NCBI GenBank assembly: GCA_028688145.1
Contig: JAQTYU010000002.1
Location: 186,001-250,000, forward strand
DNA: 64,000 nucleotides
Direction: 5' to 3'
DNA from: Thiotrichaceae bacterium
GTDB lineage: Bacteria > Pseudomonadota > Gammaproteobacteria > Beggiatoales > Beggiatoaceae
Positions 24,528-32,496 of the stretch are shown here, in pieces. The notes under the pieces were generated by a model that worked only from the letters and a program-made list of their open reading frames with translations, had not been told where the DNA came from and made no database searches. Each line of letters begins with the position of its first letter. The stretch's first letter is position 1. The translations under genes were made by a program, and so were the position numbers.

Positions 24528-26384
24528 ATGAGTTTTATTACCGTCGGTAATGCCCTCGGCTGCACCATCAACTCACATCGCAGCGGCTGGGATGGCAATA
24601 TTTGTAAAAATGCAGAAACTTGGAATTGTTCAGCAAAACAACAGTTTCGTACTGATTATTGTCAACAAGGCGATCCGCGTTGTTACCATATTCATATTTT
24701 TGAAGATCATGACCCGCATTGTTTAATTGACGATTTAGGTATTGGCTGGTTATTAGAACCTTATCCTGAAGCGCTAAACAATCAAATTTTATTGTTTTGG
24801 GGAAAACGTTTTCAAGAACCGCGTGGCATCAGTGAAATTACCACCCGCCCTAAAGATTATGTGTTTGGTGCGTATCGGGTTCGCAGTGTTTCTCAGCAAA
24901 AAATCAATGAATTTAAAACTCTGTGGAGAATAGAGCCTTATCCTGATGGATGGACACGTTTTCAACTACCCCATATTTTAACCGTCTACTATAAAAGCAT
25001 TTTAGGCGGAGTCTATTTGAAAGAAGTGAATCGGGTGGCTGTGGAAAATATGTTTGAAAAAGCAGCCGAACAAGCGAATAGTCCGAATCCCAATTGGCAC
25101 GATCCCCGCGATATTGAACGCTTCAATTATTTCCACGAACATTTATCCGAATGGCTAGAAGCAGGCAAAGACAACGCGCAACACATTCAAGAATTGATGC
25201 ACGATACTCCCGCGCGTAATTATGGGCGCAGCCTACCGATGTTGCCGCAAGTCGTTCCTAACAGCAATGGCAGTAGCGGTAGCAGCGGCATTCTTCGTTC
25301 CTCCAGTCCCTTTGACGAACTGAAGAATTTTGAAGCGCGTAAAGCTCCCGTTACCCCAATCAGTCCAAACTTGGTAAAACCGTCCGTGCCGCGTGGCAAT
25401 GTTGAACCCTTGTCGCCGAGCTATCCCTTGCTCGAAAAAGACAGTGTGCGCGATAAGATTAAATCGGTGTACAGCAAAGACGTGTTAGAAGCGATTATGG
25501 CAGTGTCTTTGACTAAGAATATTTTAATTCTCACGGGCAATCCGGGCGTTGGGAAAAGTACACTCGCAATTGATTTAATTGACGATGCTGAGCGTAAGTT
25601 AATCGTGCCTGTGGGTTCGACATGGCGCGGGCGTGAAGATTTACTCGGTTATGTGAATCCCATCAGCAATGAATTTGAACCGACAGAATTCACTAAATTC
25701 CTCGCCAAAGCCGAAGCCGCTTGGCGTAAGGGCGATAAACGCACGTATTTGGTGATTTTTGAAGAGTTTAACCTCAGTCAGCCTGAATATTGGTTCGCCG
25801 ATATTTTGGTACGCTCGCAATATCCCGATGACCAAGAAAAGTTACGCACCATTGAATTGGGCGGCAAAAGCATTCGCGGTGTCGCCAATACCAGCCGCAT
25901 TTTAATCACCCCGACTTTGCGTTTTGTGGCAACCATTAACAATGACCACACCACTTTATCTTTGTCGCCTCGGGTATTAGACCGCGCCTCCATTGTCGAA
26001 CTGACTTTAGAACCCCGCGCCACGATTGAACGTGCGCGTTTGTATTTAGAAGAAATGCAAATCATGGCAATTGAAGAACTGGATGCCTTGTTAAAATACA
26101 AGGGCGCGATGTTCTCGTTGCGGGCGGCAGAGTCTTTACGACGCTGTTTGGACAATTTGCAAACCTTAGAAATGAACAGTCCTTGGGACGCGCTCGACAT
26201 CGTGCTATTGCAGCAAGTGTTGACCAAAGTGCGTTTAATGGTGGGCGATCCTTCTAATGAAAGCCTGATGCAAAGCCTTGAAGATTGGAGCGAAAGTTAC
26301 GGGAAATATCTGCGTAAATGCGCCAATTTAATTAATTCCTGGGCAGAAGCCTTAAAAGATGGTCGGGATGTGATTCAAGCGTGA
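24528..26384 (+). CDS. McrB-like AAA+ protein with N-terminal Cys/His module
   Basis: A 618-residue protein in three parts. Residues 1-200 form a module with GWDGNICKNAETWNCSAKQQ, CYHIHIFEDHD and ILLFWGKRF/YVFGAYRV, a pattern I associate with N-terminal domains of some defence-related helicases and ATPases; it may recognise a substrate. Residues 230-300 are a Ser/Gly/Pro linker. The AAA+ domain has Walker A GNPGVGKST (337-345), Walker B LVIFEEFN with Glu412-Glu413, a sensor region FVATINNDHTTLSLSPRVLDRAS and a C-terminal helical lid. The TINND...SPRVLDRA arrangement is that of McrB-type motors. It overlaps its partner gene by four bases (GTGA), so both are translated together. Defence role is inferred. 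Confidence 0.75.
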   Translation: MSFITVGNALGCTINSHRSGWDGNICKNAETWNCSAKQQFRTDYCQQGDPRCYHIHIFEDHDPHCLIDDLGIGWLLEPYPEALNNQILLFWGKRFQEPRGISEITTRPKDYVFGAYRVRSVSQQKINEFKTLWRIEPYPDGWTRFQLPHILTVYYKSILGGVYLKEVNRVAVENMFEKAAEQANSPNPNWHDPRDIERFNYFHEHLSEWLEAGKDNAQHIQELMHDTPARNYGRSLPMLPQVVPNSNGSSGSSGILRSSSPFDELKNFEARKAPVTPISPNLVKPSVPRGNVEPLSPSYPLLEKDSVRDKIKSVYSKDVLEAIMAVSLTKNILILTGNPGVGKSTLAIDLIDDAERKLIVPVGSTWRGREDLLGYVNPISNEFEPTEFTKFLAKAEAAWRKGDKRTYLVIFEEFNLSQPEYWFADILVRSQYPDDQEKLRTIELGGKSIRGVANTSRILITPTLRFVATINNDHTTLSLSPRVLDRASIVELTLEPRATIERARLYLEEMQIMAIEELDALLKYKGAMFSLRAAESLRRCLDNLQTLEMNSPWDALDIVLLQQVLTKVRLMVGDPSNESLMQSLEDWSESYGKYLRKCANLINSWAEALKDGRDVIQA

Positions 26385-27670
26385 ACCCGTTTATTCAGCA
26401 ACTGGTTGATGATTTAAAAGCCTTTTCAGCGGAATTGCTCGCGCCGGGTTTACACAATCCGCAGCAAGTTCCTGCTGGATTGGTCACTGTCTCCAATACG
26501 GCCGCCTTGTTGAAATCTATCGAGTTTTTGACAGCCTTGCTGCCAAAATTGGTGGACGAATTACAAACCACGGAAGCCTCGCGCACGGTGATGCTGCATT
26601 ATACCTCTGTGCCAAAACGTGCCAGTTTGTCGCGCCGCCCCAGCGATTATCAAGAAGATGCGCATAAAAATTTATTACCTGCGCGCTGGCTGACGACTTT
26701 GCCCGTGGCAGAAATTGATATTCGTCCGCTGCGTTGGCTGTTGTATTTGTTGGAATTGCAGCAAAGTGCCTTGAGCAATTTACGCACCCGCACTACCAAA
26801 TATATTGATAATTCCTTGCTCACCCAGCAAGGCAGTTCCAGTTATGCCCAAAGTGATCGCGCTACGTTATTAGACATGCGTACCCGTTTGGAAGAGGCGC
26901 AAACGCGGCTCGAACATGCGCGTTTAGCCTTAATGCGCGATGTGCATGTGCGCTTTTCGGCTTCACAAACTATTCCGCATCCTTATCCGCGCTCGCCTGC
27001 ATGGTCGCATTTACGCTTATATGCGCAGCAACTGATTAATCCGACTGAATATTTACCCAGTTTCTTACATAATTTATTGTATCGAACCTTGGAAATTGCC
27101 GACACCCCGTATTTATATCAGCGGTGGTGTGGGGTTAAATTGCTGAATGCTTTGGAAACCTTGGGTTGGATTTGTTATGACGACCCTGTCGGCGCGTTAT
27201 TTTTGGGCGGCGAAGTGCGTTTAAATAAACAAGATGTGCAGATTAGTTTGTGGGTGGAGCCGCGTTTTTCCAAGCGCAAAGCCCATCCTAGCGGCTTTAT
27301 TTGTAAAGAAGTTGCTGAAACCCATCCTGATTATTTTATTGTCACTCCCGGCCCGCATGGGGTGGATGATGCCTTTATTTTAGACCCGACCACCAGTGCG
27401 GCATCAGGGGTGCGTGAAGGCAAGGGTAAATATTTAGACACCATTGAATCTTTGGAAATGCTGACGGTGGCGGGTGTACCTGTGGTGCGTAATCCGATTC
27501 GTGCATGGTCAGCCGCGCCTTTACACACGCCGCATTGTGAACTTGGGGATATTGAAGGGCGCACGGGCACAATTCCAATGCACCCTTTAGATTGGAGTCC
27601 GCATCCCTTATTAGCTTGGTTGCGCGATGTCGAAGCCTATGCGCTGGCGTGGGGAAAACTGCGGATATAG
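26381..27670 (+). CDS. DUF2357/McrC-like partner protein, nuclease motif apparently lost
   Basis: A 429-residue protein translated from a GTG that overlaps the stop of the McrB-like gene. The N-terminal two thirds are helical, with a coiled-coil at about 165-190 (RTRLEEAQTRLEHARLAL). The C-terminal part has the layout of the PD-(D/E)XK domain of DUF2357/McrC partners: YLYQRWCGVKLLNALETLGW (Trp249) as the helix, then HPDYFIV (Asp317), then FILDPTTSA (Asp335). In active relatives the helix normally carries Glu and the last strand reads D-x-K; here Gln247 and Pro-Thr-Thr stand in those places, so cleavage activity is doubtful. The family call rests on order and spacing, not on a search. Confidence 0.6.
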   Translation: MNPFIQQLVDDLKAFSAELLAPGLHNPQQVPAGLVTVSNTAALLKSIEFLTALLPKLVDELQTTEASRTVMLHYTSVPKRASLSRRPSDYQEDAHKNLLPARWLTTLPVAEIDIRPLRWLLYLLELQQSALSNLRTRTTKYIDNSLLTQQGSSSYAQSDRATLLDMRTRLEEAQTRLEHARLALMRDVHVRFSASQTIPHPYPRSPAWSHLRLYAQQLINPTEYLPSFLHNLLYRTLEIADTPYLYQRWCGVKLLNALETLGWICYDDPVGALFLGGEVRLNKQDVQISLWVEPRFSKRKAHPSGFICKEVAETHPDYFIVTPGPHGVDDAFILDPTTSAASGVREGKGKYLDTIESLEMLTVAGVPVVRNPIRAWSAAPLHTPHCELGDIEGRTGTIPMHPLDWSPHPLLAWLRDVEAYALAWGKLRI

Positions 27671-27677
27671 TTTTAGC

Positions 27678-27770
27678 TTCCCCCTTTGAAAAAGGGGGAA
27701 TGAGGGGGATTTAAGATCGTGGGAATTTTAGAAATTTTTAAATCCCCCTGCCCCCTTTTTCAAAGGGGGG
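27678..27770. repeat. CCCCCTTTGAAAAAGGGGG palindromic repeat, full copy
   Basis: TTCCCCCTTTGAAAAAGGGGG, written as CCCCCTTTGAAAAAGGGGG, is followed by GGGGGATTTAAGATCGTGG and, after the centre, by TTTTTAAATCCCCCTGCCC and CCCTTTTTCAAAGGGGGG. The whole 93-bp unit folds as one long palindrome with a self-complementary hairpin in each arm. A near copy lies at 40.6 kb. It follows the McrC-like gene by only 8 bp. Confidence 0.85.
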
Positions 27771-27845
27771 TGAACAGCAGTAAGCTAATCCCCTATTTTT
27801 AATTAAATAAATATTAACTGAATGGCAGTAGGATAGAGTCTGACC

Positions 27846-28967
27846 ATGAGTGATTCCGATAATCTTGCCCGTTTTGAGTGTGAAGCTTCCCAAGGACGTT
27901 GTTTGGGAATGTGGACTCTGGCGGGCATTGCCAATTTAGAACGCCAGCTTTCCAAAAATTCCAAACCTGATACTTCAAAACTGTTGATTGATGGCAGCCA
28001 AATTGTCGCAATGGACAGTGCGGGCGCGTGGCTGTTATATCGCACGCGGCAACAATGGACACAGCAAGGTCTTATTATTGAATTGCAAGGGTTTAAACCT
28101 GAGCATTTAGCATTGATGGAAATGACCCATCATTATATGGCTGAATTACCTGCCGTTCCTAAGCTAGTAAAACCTTCGTTGTTGAATAGTTTGGGACAGG
28201 ATGTGGTGCAGCGCGGCGCGCGTTTTGTGGATTTTCTCGCCTTCATTGGGGAAATTTGCTTCACGATTGCGCGTTCTGTACGTTATCCACGCCGTATTCG
28301 GTGGCACGCGATTTTTGCCAATTTGCATGGTTCAGGAGTGCAAGCCTTGCCGATTGTGGGCTTAATGGCGTTTTTGATGGGCATTGTGATTGCTTATCAA
28401 GGCGGGGTGCAACTGAGTCGCTACGGCGCGAATATTTTAATTGTGGAATTGGTGGGCGTGACTTTATTGCGGGAACTCTCGCCTTTGTTGACGGCGATTA
28501 TTATTGCGGGGCGTAGTGGTTCGGCATATACGGCACAAATTGGCACGATGCGGGTCACGGATGAATTAGATGCCTTGCGCACGATGGGGATTCCGCCCAG
28601 TGAACTCTTGGTTTTGCCGAAGTTATTCGCCATGATTTTGGTGTTGCCTTTGATGACGGCGTTTTCAGATATTTTGGGGATTTTTGGCGGTATGGTGGTG
28701 GCGAAGTTTTCACTGGGTGTGAGTTTCACCGATTTTATTGAGCGTTTGCCGCGTGCGGTATCGTTTAAGCATTATTTGGTGGGTATTGGTAAAACGCCTG
28801 TGTTTGCGGCAATTATTGCGTTAATTGGCTGTTATCAGGGTTTACAGGTGCAGGGTGGGGCGGACAGTGTTGGCAAACAAGTGACGATTAGTGTGGTGCA
28901 GGCAATTTTCTTTGTGATTGTTGCTGATGCGTTTTTCTCGATTTTGTTTAGTATGTTGAAGATTTGA
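27846..28967 (+). CDS. STAS-MlaE fusion: lipid ABC transporter permease
   Basis: Permease of the MlaE/YrbE family, which moves phospholipids between the membranes together with an MlaF ATPase and an MlaD substrate-binding protein. Residues 1-110 are a STAS/MlaB-like domain (LLIDGSQIVAMDSAGAWLL), which in other bacteria is the separate MlaB subunit. The permease domain has five or six helices with ELVGVTLLRELSPLLTAIIIAGRSGSAYTAQIGTMRVTDELDALRTMGI, cited as LLRELSPLLTAIIIAGRSGS and DELDALRTMGI, the family's coupling region. No mlaF or mlaD lies beside it; the next gene is convergent. Length 373 is normal for the fused form. Confidence 0.9.
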   Translation: MSDSDNLARFECEASQGRCLGMWTLAGIANLERQLSKNSKPDTSKLLIDGSQIVAMDSAGAWLLYRTRQQWTQQGLIIELQGFKPEHLALMEMTHHYMAELPAVPKLVKPSLLNSLGQDVVQRGARFVDFLAFIGEICFTIARSVRYPRRIRWHAIFANLHGSGVQALPIVGLMAFLMGIVIAYQGGVQLSRYGANILIVELVGVTLLRELSPLLTAIIIAGRSGSAYTAQIGTMRVTDELDALRTMGIPPSELLVLPKLFAMILVLPLMTAFSDILGIFGGMVVAKFSLGVSFTDFIERLPRAVSFKHYLVGIGKTPVFAAIIALIGCYQGLQVQGGADSVGKQVTISVVQAIFFVIVADAFFSILFSMLKI

Positions 28968-29019
28968 TGGGAGTTTTTCACCGTATGACTCTATACTTAA
29001 TACATCCTACGCTGGCTAA

Positions 29020-29056
29020 TTGTCTGAACCACCATTTCTTTAAGTGGTTCAGACAA
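29020..29056. terminator. Hairpin between convergent genes
   Basis: TTGTCTGAACCAC (29020-29032) pairs perfectly with GTGGTTCAGACAA (29044-29056), leaving an 11-base loop. It lies between the ends of the MlaE-like and TPR genes and could stop both transcripts. The stem's TTGTCTGAA is shared with the repeat at 8.15 kb. Confidence 0.65.
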
Positions 29057-29077
29057 AAATATTAAATCTGAGAGAAG

Positions 29078-31063
29078 TTACTTTTCAATAACCCAATCTT
29101 CCAAGACCACACCAATTTTTCCAGGGAAAATCATAAAGGTGAGCTCTTTACCATCTCGTAATACATGCAGTGTTTTAGCCGCACCGTCTTTAGGTTCTTG
29201 ATTACGATGAGCAATGAAGTTGTGATAATTCAACACAGGTTGATTATCGTATTTAGTAAATATGTCACCCACTTGAATGCCTATTTTTGCAGTATGCTCG
29301 TCAGAAATCACTTCAGTGACTCGTACCTTCAGGCGGTTTTCTAAACCTGCAATATTTTTCCGAAAATTATTTCCGACCGTTAAAACAAGTGGGTGATCTA
29401 CCGGAAATATTTTTTTAAGTATTGTTAAAGCACGATCACACCATAGTATGGATTGGGAATAATTACCCTGTGCGTCATGCCATAGAGCAATATTATTCAG
29501 GCTAGTAGCAACGTCAGGGTGTTCCTTACCTAATACGTTTTCAAGTATTGCTAAACTTCGTTTATATAGGGGATAAGCTTGAATATAATTACCTTGGACT
29601 CTATGTAACTCAGCCAAATTGTTAAGATTAATGGCCACAAGAGGATGTTCCTTACCTAAAGTATTTTCTCTGATATATAAACTAGACTCATGTAAGGGTT
29701 TAGCTTGGATGAAATCACCCTGAGCTTCATACAATAAAGCAAGATTATTGAGGCTAGTGGCAATGAGAAAATGTTCTTTACCTAAAGATTTTTCCCAAAT
29801 TTTTAAACTGCGTTTATATAAAGATTCTGCTTGCATATGCTCGCCTTGGATTTGATACAATAAGGCGAGATTATTGAGGCTGGTGGCAACATCAGGATGT
29901 TCTTTTCCTAAAACAGTCTCTCTAATAAATAAACTGCGTTCATACAATAACTTAGCTTGAGTGTAGTTGCCTTGTATTCTATACAATTCAGCAAAATTAT
30001 TAAGACTTTGGGCAACATCAGGATGTCCTCCACCTAAAACTTGTTCTCTAATTGTTAGACTACACTCATACAACTGTTTGGCTTGGTTATAATTTCCTTG
30101 AGCCTGATGTAGTAACGCAAGATTATTAAGGTTAGTAGCAACAATAGGATGTTTCTTACCCAAAGATTTTTCTGAAATTTTTAGACTACGTTCATACAGT
30201 GGTTTAGCCCGATCATAATTTCCTTGGGTATAATACAGCAGGGCGAGATTATTGAGACTAGTAGCAATGTTAGAATCGTCCTCATTTAAGACTTTTTCTC
30301 TAATTGCTAAACTACGTTCATGCAATAATTGGGCTTGGATATAATCTCCTCTATCATAAAATAACACTGCAAGATTATTAAGGCTAGTGGCAATGTCAGG
30401 ATGTTCTTTTCCTAAGACAGTCTCTCTAATAAGTAAACTACGTTCATAAAAAAATTTTGCTTGATCATATTGACCAGCAATGTGCAATGAACCGCCTGCC
30501 TCATTTAGATAAAGCCCTAATTGCTCCTCATACTTTGCAGGCAATAACTCTACCGCCGCCTGATAATATTTTGCAGCTTCCAAATAAGCCAACTGCGCCA
30601 TTTTTAACTCACCATTGGCAAACTTTGACTCCGCCGCTGAAAGAAAACGCTTCTCAGCAACTTCCTGCAACAACTTCGCTGCTGCCACATCTTTATCACT
30701 GGCTTGGTTGTAAAGTAATTCTGCGCGGTCAAAATTACCTTGTTCTAACGCAGCTTTTGCCTCATTCAATAAATGTAAAACTTCAGAGTCATCCGAGGTA
30801 AATGCCTGAACTTTTTCCAATAAGTCTTTATAGCGATTCGCGATTTCAGTCAGAGTGCTGTCTAGTTTTTCTAAGGGCACTTGTTGCTTTTCCAAAGTCA
30901 GCAAAAAGCTATCTAAGATTTTCTGTGTTACCCCAAGTCTCTCGCTGGTAACACCTAACAACGTTGCAACACGTAAATATTCATCATGAGGAATTCCATG
31001 ATTATCAATAGAGACATGAATATTCCCACCCGCTTTGACATCCTTAAAATCCACTGTAGACAT
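29078..31063 (-). CDS. TPR-PDZ protein with effector-associated-like N-terminus
   Basis: A 661-residue protein. The N-terminus FKDVKAGGNIHVSIDNHG resembles the GGNI/xxGDI beta segments attached to effector-associated domains in bacterial conflict proteins. Residues about 25-100 are helical, 100-200 hold degenerate TPR units, and about 200-558 contain a ladder of kinesin-light-chain-type TPRs with a 42-residue period (ATSLNNLALLY.AQGNY.QA, LYERSLKI.E..LGKEHP), eight of them nearly identical. The last 100 residues form a PDZ-like domain (VTEVISDEHTAKIGIQVGDIFTKYDNQPV). No catalytic domain is visible, so it is probably a scaffold. It starts 18 bp after the small upstream gene, with AGGGGGAAATC before the ATG. 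Confidence 0.8.
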   Translation of the reverse strand: MSTVDFKDVKAGGNIHVSIDNHGIPHDEYLRVATLLGVTSERLGVTQKILDSFLLTLEKQQVPLEKLDSTLTEIANRYKDLLEKVQAFTSDDSEVLHLLNEAKAALEQGNFDRAELLYNQASDKDVAAAKLLQEVAEKRFLSAAESKFANGELKMAQLAYLEAAKYYQAAVELLPAKYEEQLGLYLNEAGGSLHIAGQYDQAKFFYERSLLIRETVLGKEHPDIATSLNNLAVLFYDRGDYIQAQLLHERSLAIREKVLNEDDSNIATSLNNLALLYYTQGNYDRAKPLYERSLKISEKSLGKKHPIVATNLNNLALLHQAQGNYNQAKQLYECSLTIREQVLGGGHPDVAQSLNNFAELYRIQGNYTQAKLLYERSLFIRETVLGKEHPDVATSLNNLALLYQIQGEHMQAESLYKRSLKIWEKSLGKEHFLIATSLNNLALLYEAQGDFIQAKPLHESSLYIRENTLGKEHPLVAINLNNLAELHRVQGNYIQAYPLYKRSLAILENVLGKEHPDVATSLNNIALWHDAQGNYSQSILWCDRALTILKKIFPVDHPLVLTVGNNFRKNIAGLENRLKVRVTEVISDEHTAKIGIQVGDIFTKYDNQPVLNYHNFIAHRNQEPKDGAAKTLHVLRDGKELTFMIFPGKIGVVLEDWVIEK

Positions 31064-31081
31064 GATTTCCCCCTGTTAAAA

Positions 31082-31540
31082 TCACGACTTTTTTGCAGAA
31101 ACTTTCAAACCAGTAATCTCAATATCTCCGCTAAAATCACCCTTCTTAATTTTCACCCCCGTCGCCTGTTCCCCAGAGACCGAGATTTCTTTCAAACGCA
31201 GATTCGCCGCTTTCACGTCTTCCAAATTAACCCCAATCGCCTGCGCCAATTGCGGCGCGTGTTCCTCGATTGCCGTCAACAAAGCCCGCGCTTGTTTTAA
31301 TAAATCATCATCTTTATCCGCGCCAGAATCCTGCAAATCTTCTTTCAAAGATTCACGTTTAGAAGCAGAGTCAGGTTTTTTCTCCAAAGCCTCCAAACTT
31401 GCATTGGCTTGCGGATGTTTTTCTTGAATACGTTTTTTAATCGCGGCGTATAAATCTTGAACAATCAACTTTGTAGTGCTGCCCAAAGCTTCAGCCGCGC
31501 CCGTTGCGATGGCGGTGACAATTGCTGCAATTGCGTCCAT
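31082..31540 (-). CDS. Small effector-associated-like helical protein
   Basis: A 152-residue protein. The N-terminus (AIVTAIATGAAEALGSTTKLIVQDLYAAIK, cited in part as ATGAAEALGSTTKLIVQDLY) is a hydrophobic Ala/Gly helix pair, followed by a charged helical middle with two short units (ASLEALEKKPDSASKRESL) and LLKQARALLTAIEEHAPQ. The C-terminus VNLEDVKAANLRLKEI then GVKIKKGDFSGDIEITGL is a short beta run. I have seen this layout in small proteins encoded beside STAND ATPases, caspase-like or TPR proteins in conflict systems. The GD(F)xGDI tail echoes the GGNI segment of the downstream TPR protein. AGGAG precedes the ATG. Confidence 0.65.
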   Translation of the reverse strand: MDAIAAIVTAIATGAAEALGSTTKLIVQDLYAAIKKRIQEKHPQANASLEALEKKPDSASKRESLKEDLQDSGADKDDDLLKQARALLTAIEEHAPQLAQAIGVNLEDVKAANLRLKEISVSGEQATGVKIKKGDFSGDIEITGLKVSAKKS

Positions 31541-31613
31541 AAAAATCTCCTAGAATGATGAGGAAAATCATACGCAATTTGAGGAATTAAAACAATTAGT
31601 TCCCTCAAGCTTA

Positions 31614-31731
31614 GAGCTTTTCACCTCCTTTGAAAAAGGGGGAAGCTAAACACCGTATCTAGCCTTGTTCTACGCTTAACCTAATGGTAGTTGAAGTGTA
31701 GGCTGTATAAGCGTAGCGTCATACACCTTAA
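31614..31731. repeat. Two short repeat remnants
   Basis: AGCTTTTCACCTCCTTTG-AAAAAGGGGGAAGCT (31614-31646) is the left hairpin of the CCCCCTTTGAAAAAGGGGG family. GTGTAGGCTGTATAAGCG with GTCATACACCTT (31697-31731) is the centre of the MITE-like family. Both are isolated fragments in a 280-bp gap that holds nothing else recognisable. Confidence 0.6.
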
Positions 31732-31823
31732 TAAATCCAAAAATAACCAAAAGCTTCATTTGAAAATCCCGTCCACTCAGGTGCATAACGGCTAAGCATC
31801 ATGCACCCCACAAACGAATGTCA

Positions 31824-32318
31824 TTACGACCAAACTCTACCGATATGAATCAACTTACAGCCCAGCGTTTGTTCAAGCTTTGCTAATTGTTTATCAGTGA
31901 CCGCCATCGAATCGCCAGGATCAGGCAGCCACAATTTAAACCGCGCAAAACCCGCATCATAGGGAAAACGAATATTTCCCGCGACCACTTCTTGATCGCA
32001 ACAAGGCATGGTTATTTTAGTGGCGATAGGATCATCGGATTCCCCTAGTTTTTCCTCAAAATGATGCCACCAAGTTTCCCCGTCCTCATTTTCTTCTAAT
32101 TCAAACCGATCCACGGTCTCGCCACAGGCAGGACAAATCAAAATTTCAAGACTATCACACCCATCAACAAAAGCAGGTTTTTCCCAAATACAGGACTGAA
32201 CCTCGTCGCCGCGATCAGGAAAATATTTTTCCATAAGCAACTTAGCCGCCGCAATGGCTTCCGTAGAGGGAACAAAATAGTGATCTGCTGGAATTAAAAC
32301 CGTCGTAAATTTAGCCAC
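31824..32318 (-). CDS. Hypothetical protein with CxxC and CC motifs
   Basis: I do not recognise a named family. From the GTG start at 32318 (VAKFTTVLIPADHYFVP), supported by AGGAG six bases upstream, the product has 164 residues; a longer frame from 32357 has no ribosome binding site. ICPACGETVDRFELEE and TMPCCDQEVVAGNIRFPYDAGFARF contain CxxC and CC pairs that could bind one zinc, splitting a ribbon over two segments. The rest is acidic with a C-terminal TDKQLAKLEQTLGCKLIHIGRVW that looks like a small alpha/beta cap. It is soluble. It is separated from the sulfate operon by a terminator and may be a free-standing gene. Confidence 0.6.
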   Translation of the reverse strand: MAKFTTVLIPADHYFVPSTEAIAAAKLLMEKYFPDRGDEVQSCIWEKPAFVDGCDSLEILICPACGETVDRFELEENEDGETWWHHFEEKLGESDDPIATKITMPCCDQEVVAGNIRFPYDAGFARFKLWLPDPGDSMAVTDKQLAKLEQTLGCKLIHIGRVWS

Positions 32319-32390
32319 AACACGCTCCTGAATTGAGAAAAAATAATAGCTCATCATAAATCTTTATCAGCAGATTCGCCGACAAATAAA

Positions 32391-32427
32391 AAAGACCTGA
32401 CAGGTTTTTGAAACCTATCAGGTCTTT
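32391..32427 (-). terminator. Intrinsic terminator of the sulfate transporter operon
   Basis: Outer stem AAAGACCTGA against TCAGGTCTTT, inner stem AGGTTT against AAACCT. On the minus strand a T-run (TTTTTTATTTG) follows. It lies 70 bp past the cysA stop codon. Confidence 0.85.
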
Positions 32428-32496
32428 AATAAAGCTTAAGCTTAGCCGTTCACCCCTTTTTTTAAAGGCACAGCCAAACTGATTTACACTAAAAGA

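Noticed and set aside
27678-27770. Small RNA gene
   Set aside because: The sequence recurs almost unchanged at 40.6 kb and has no promoter; it is better explained as a dispersed palindromic repeat.
29390-30470. CRISPR-like periodic repeats
   Set aside because: The 126-bp period is in frame with 42-residue TPR units of an open gene; there are no unique spacers between short identical repeats.
30457-30801. 114-residue open frame antisense to the TPR gene
   Set aside because: It lies wholly within the TPR coding region, has no ribosome binding site and reflects the codon pattern of the real gene.
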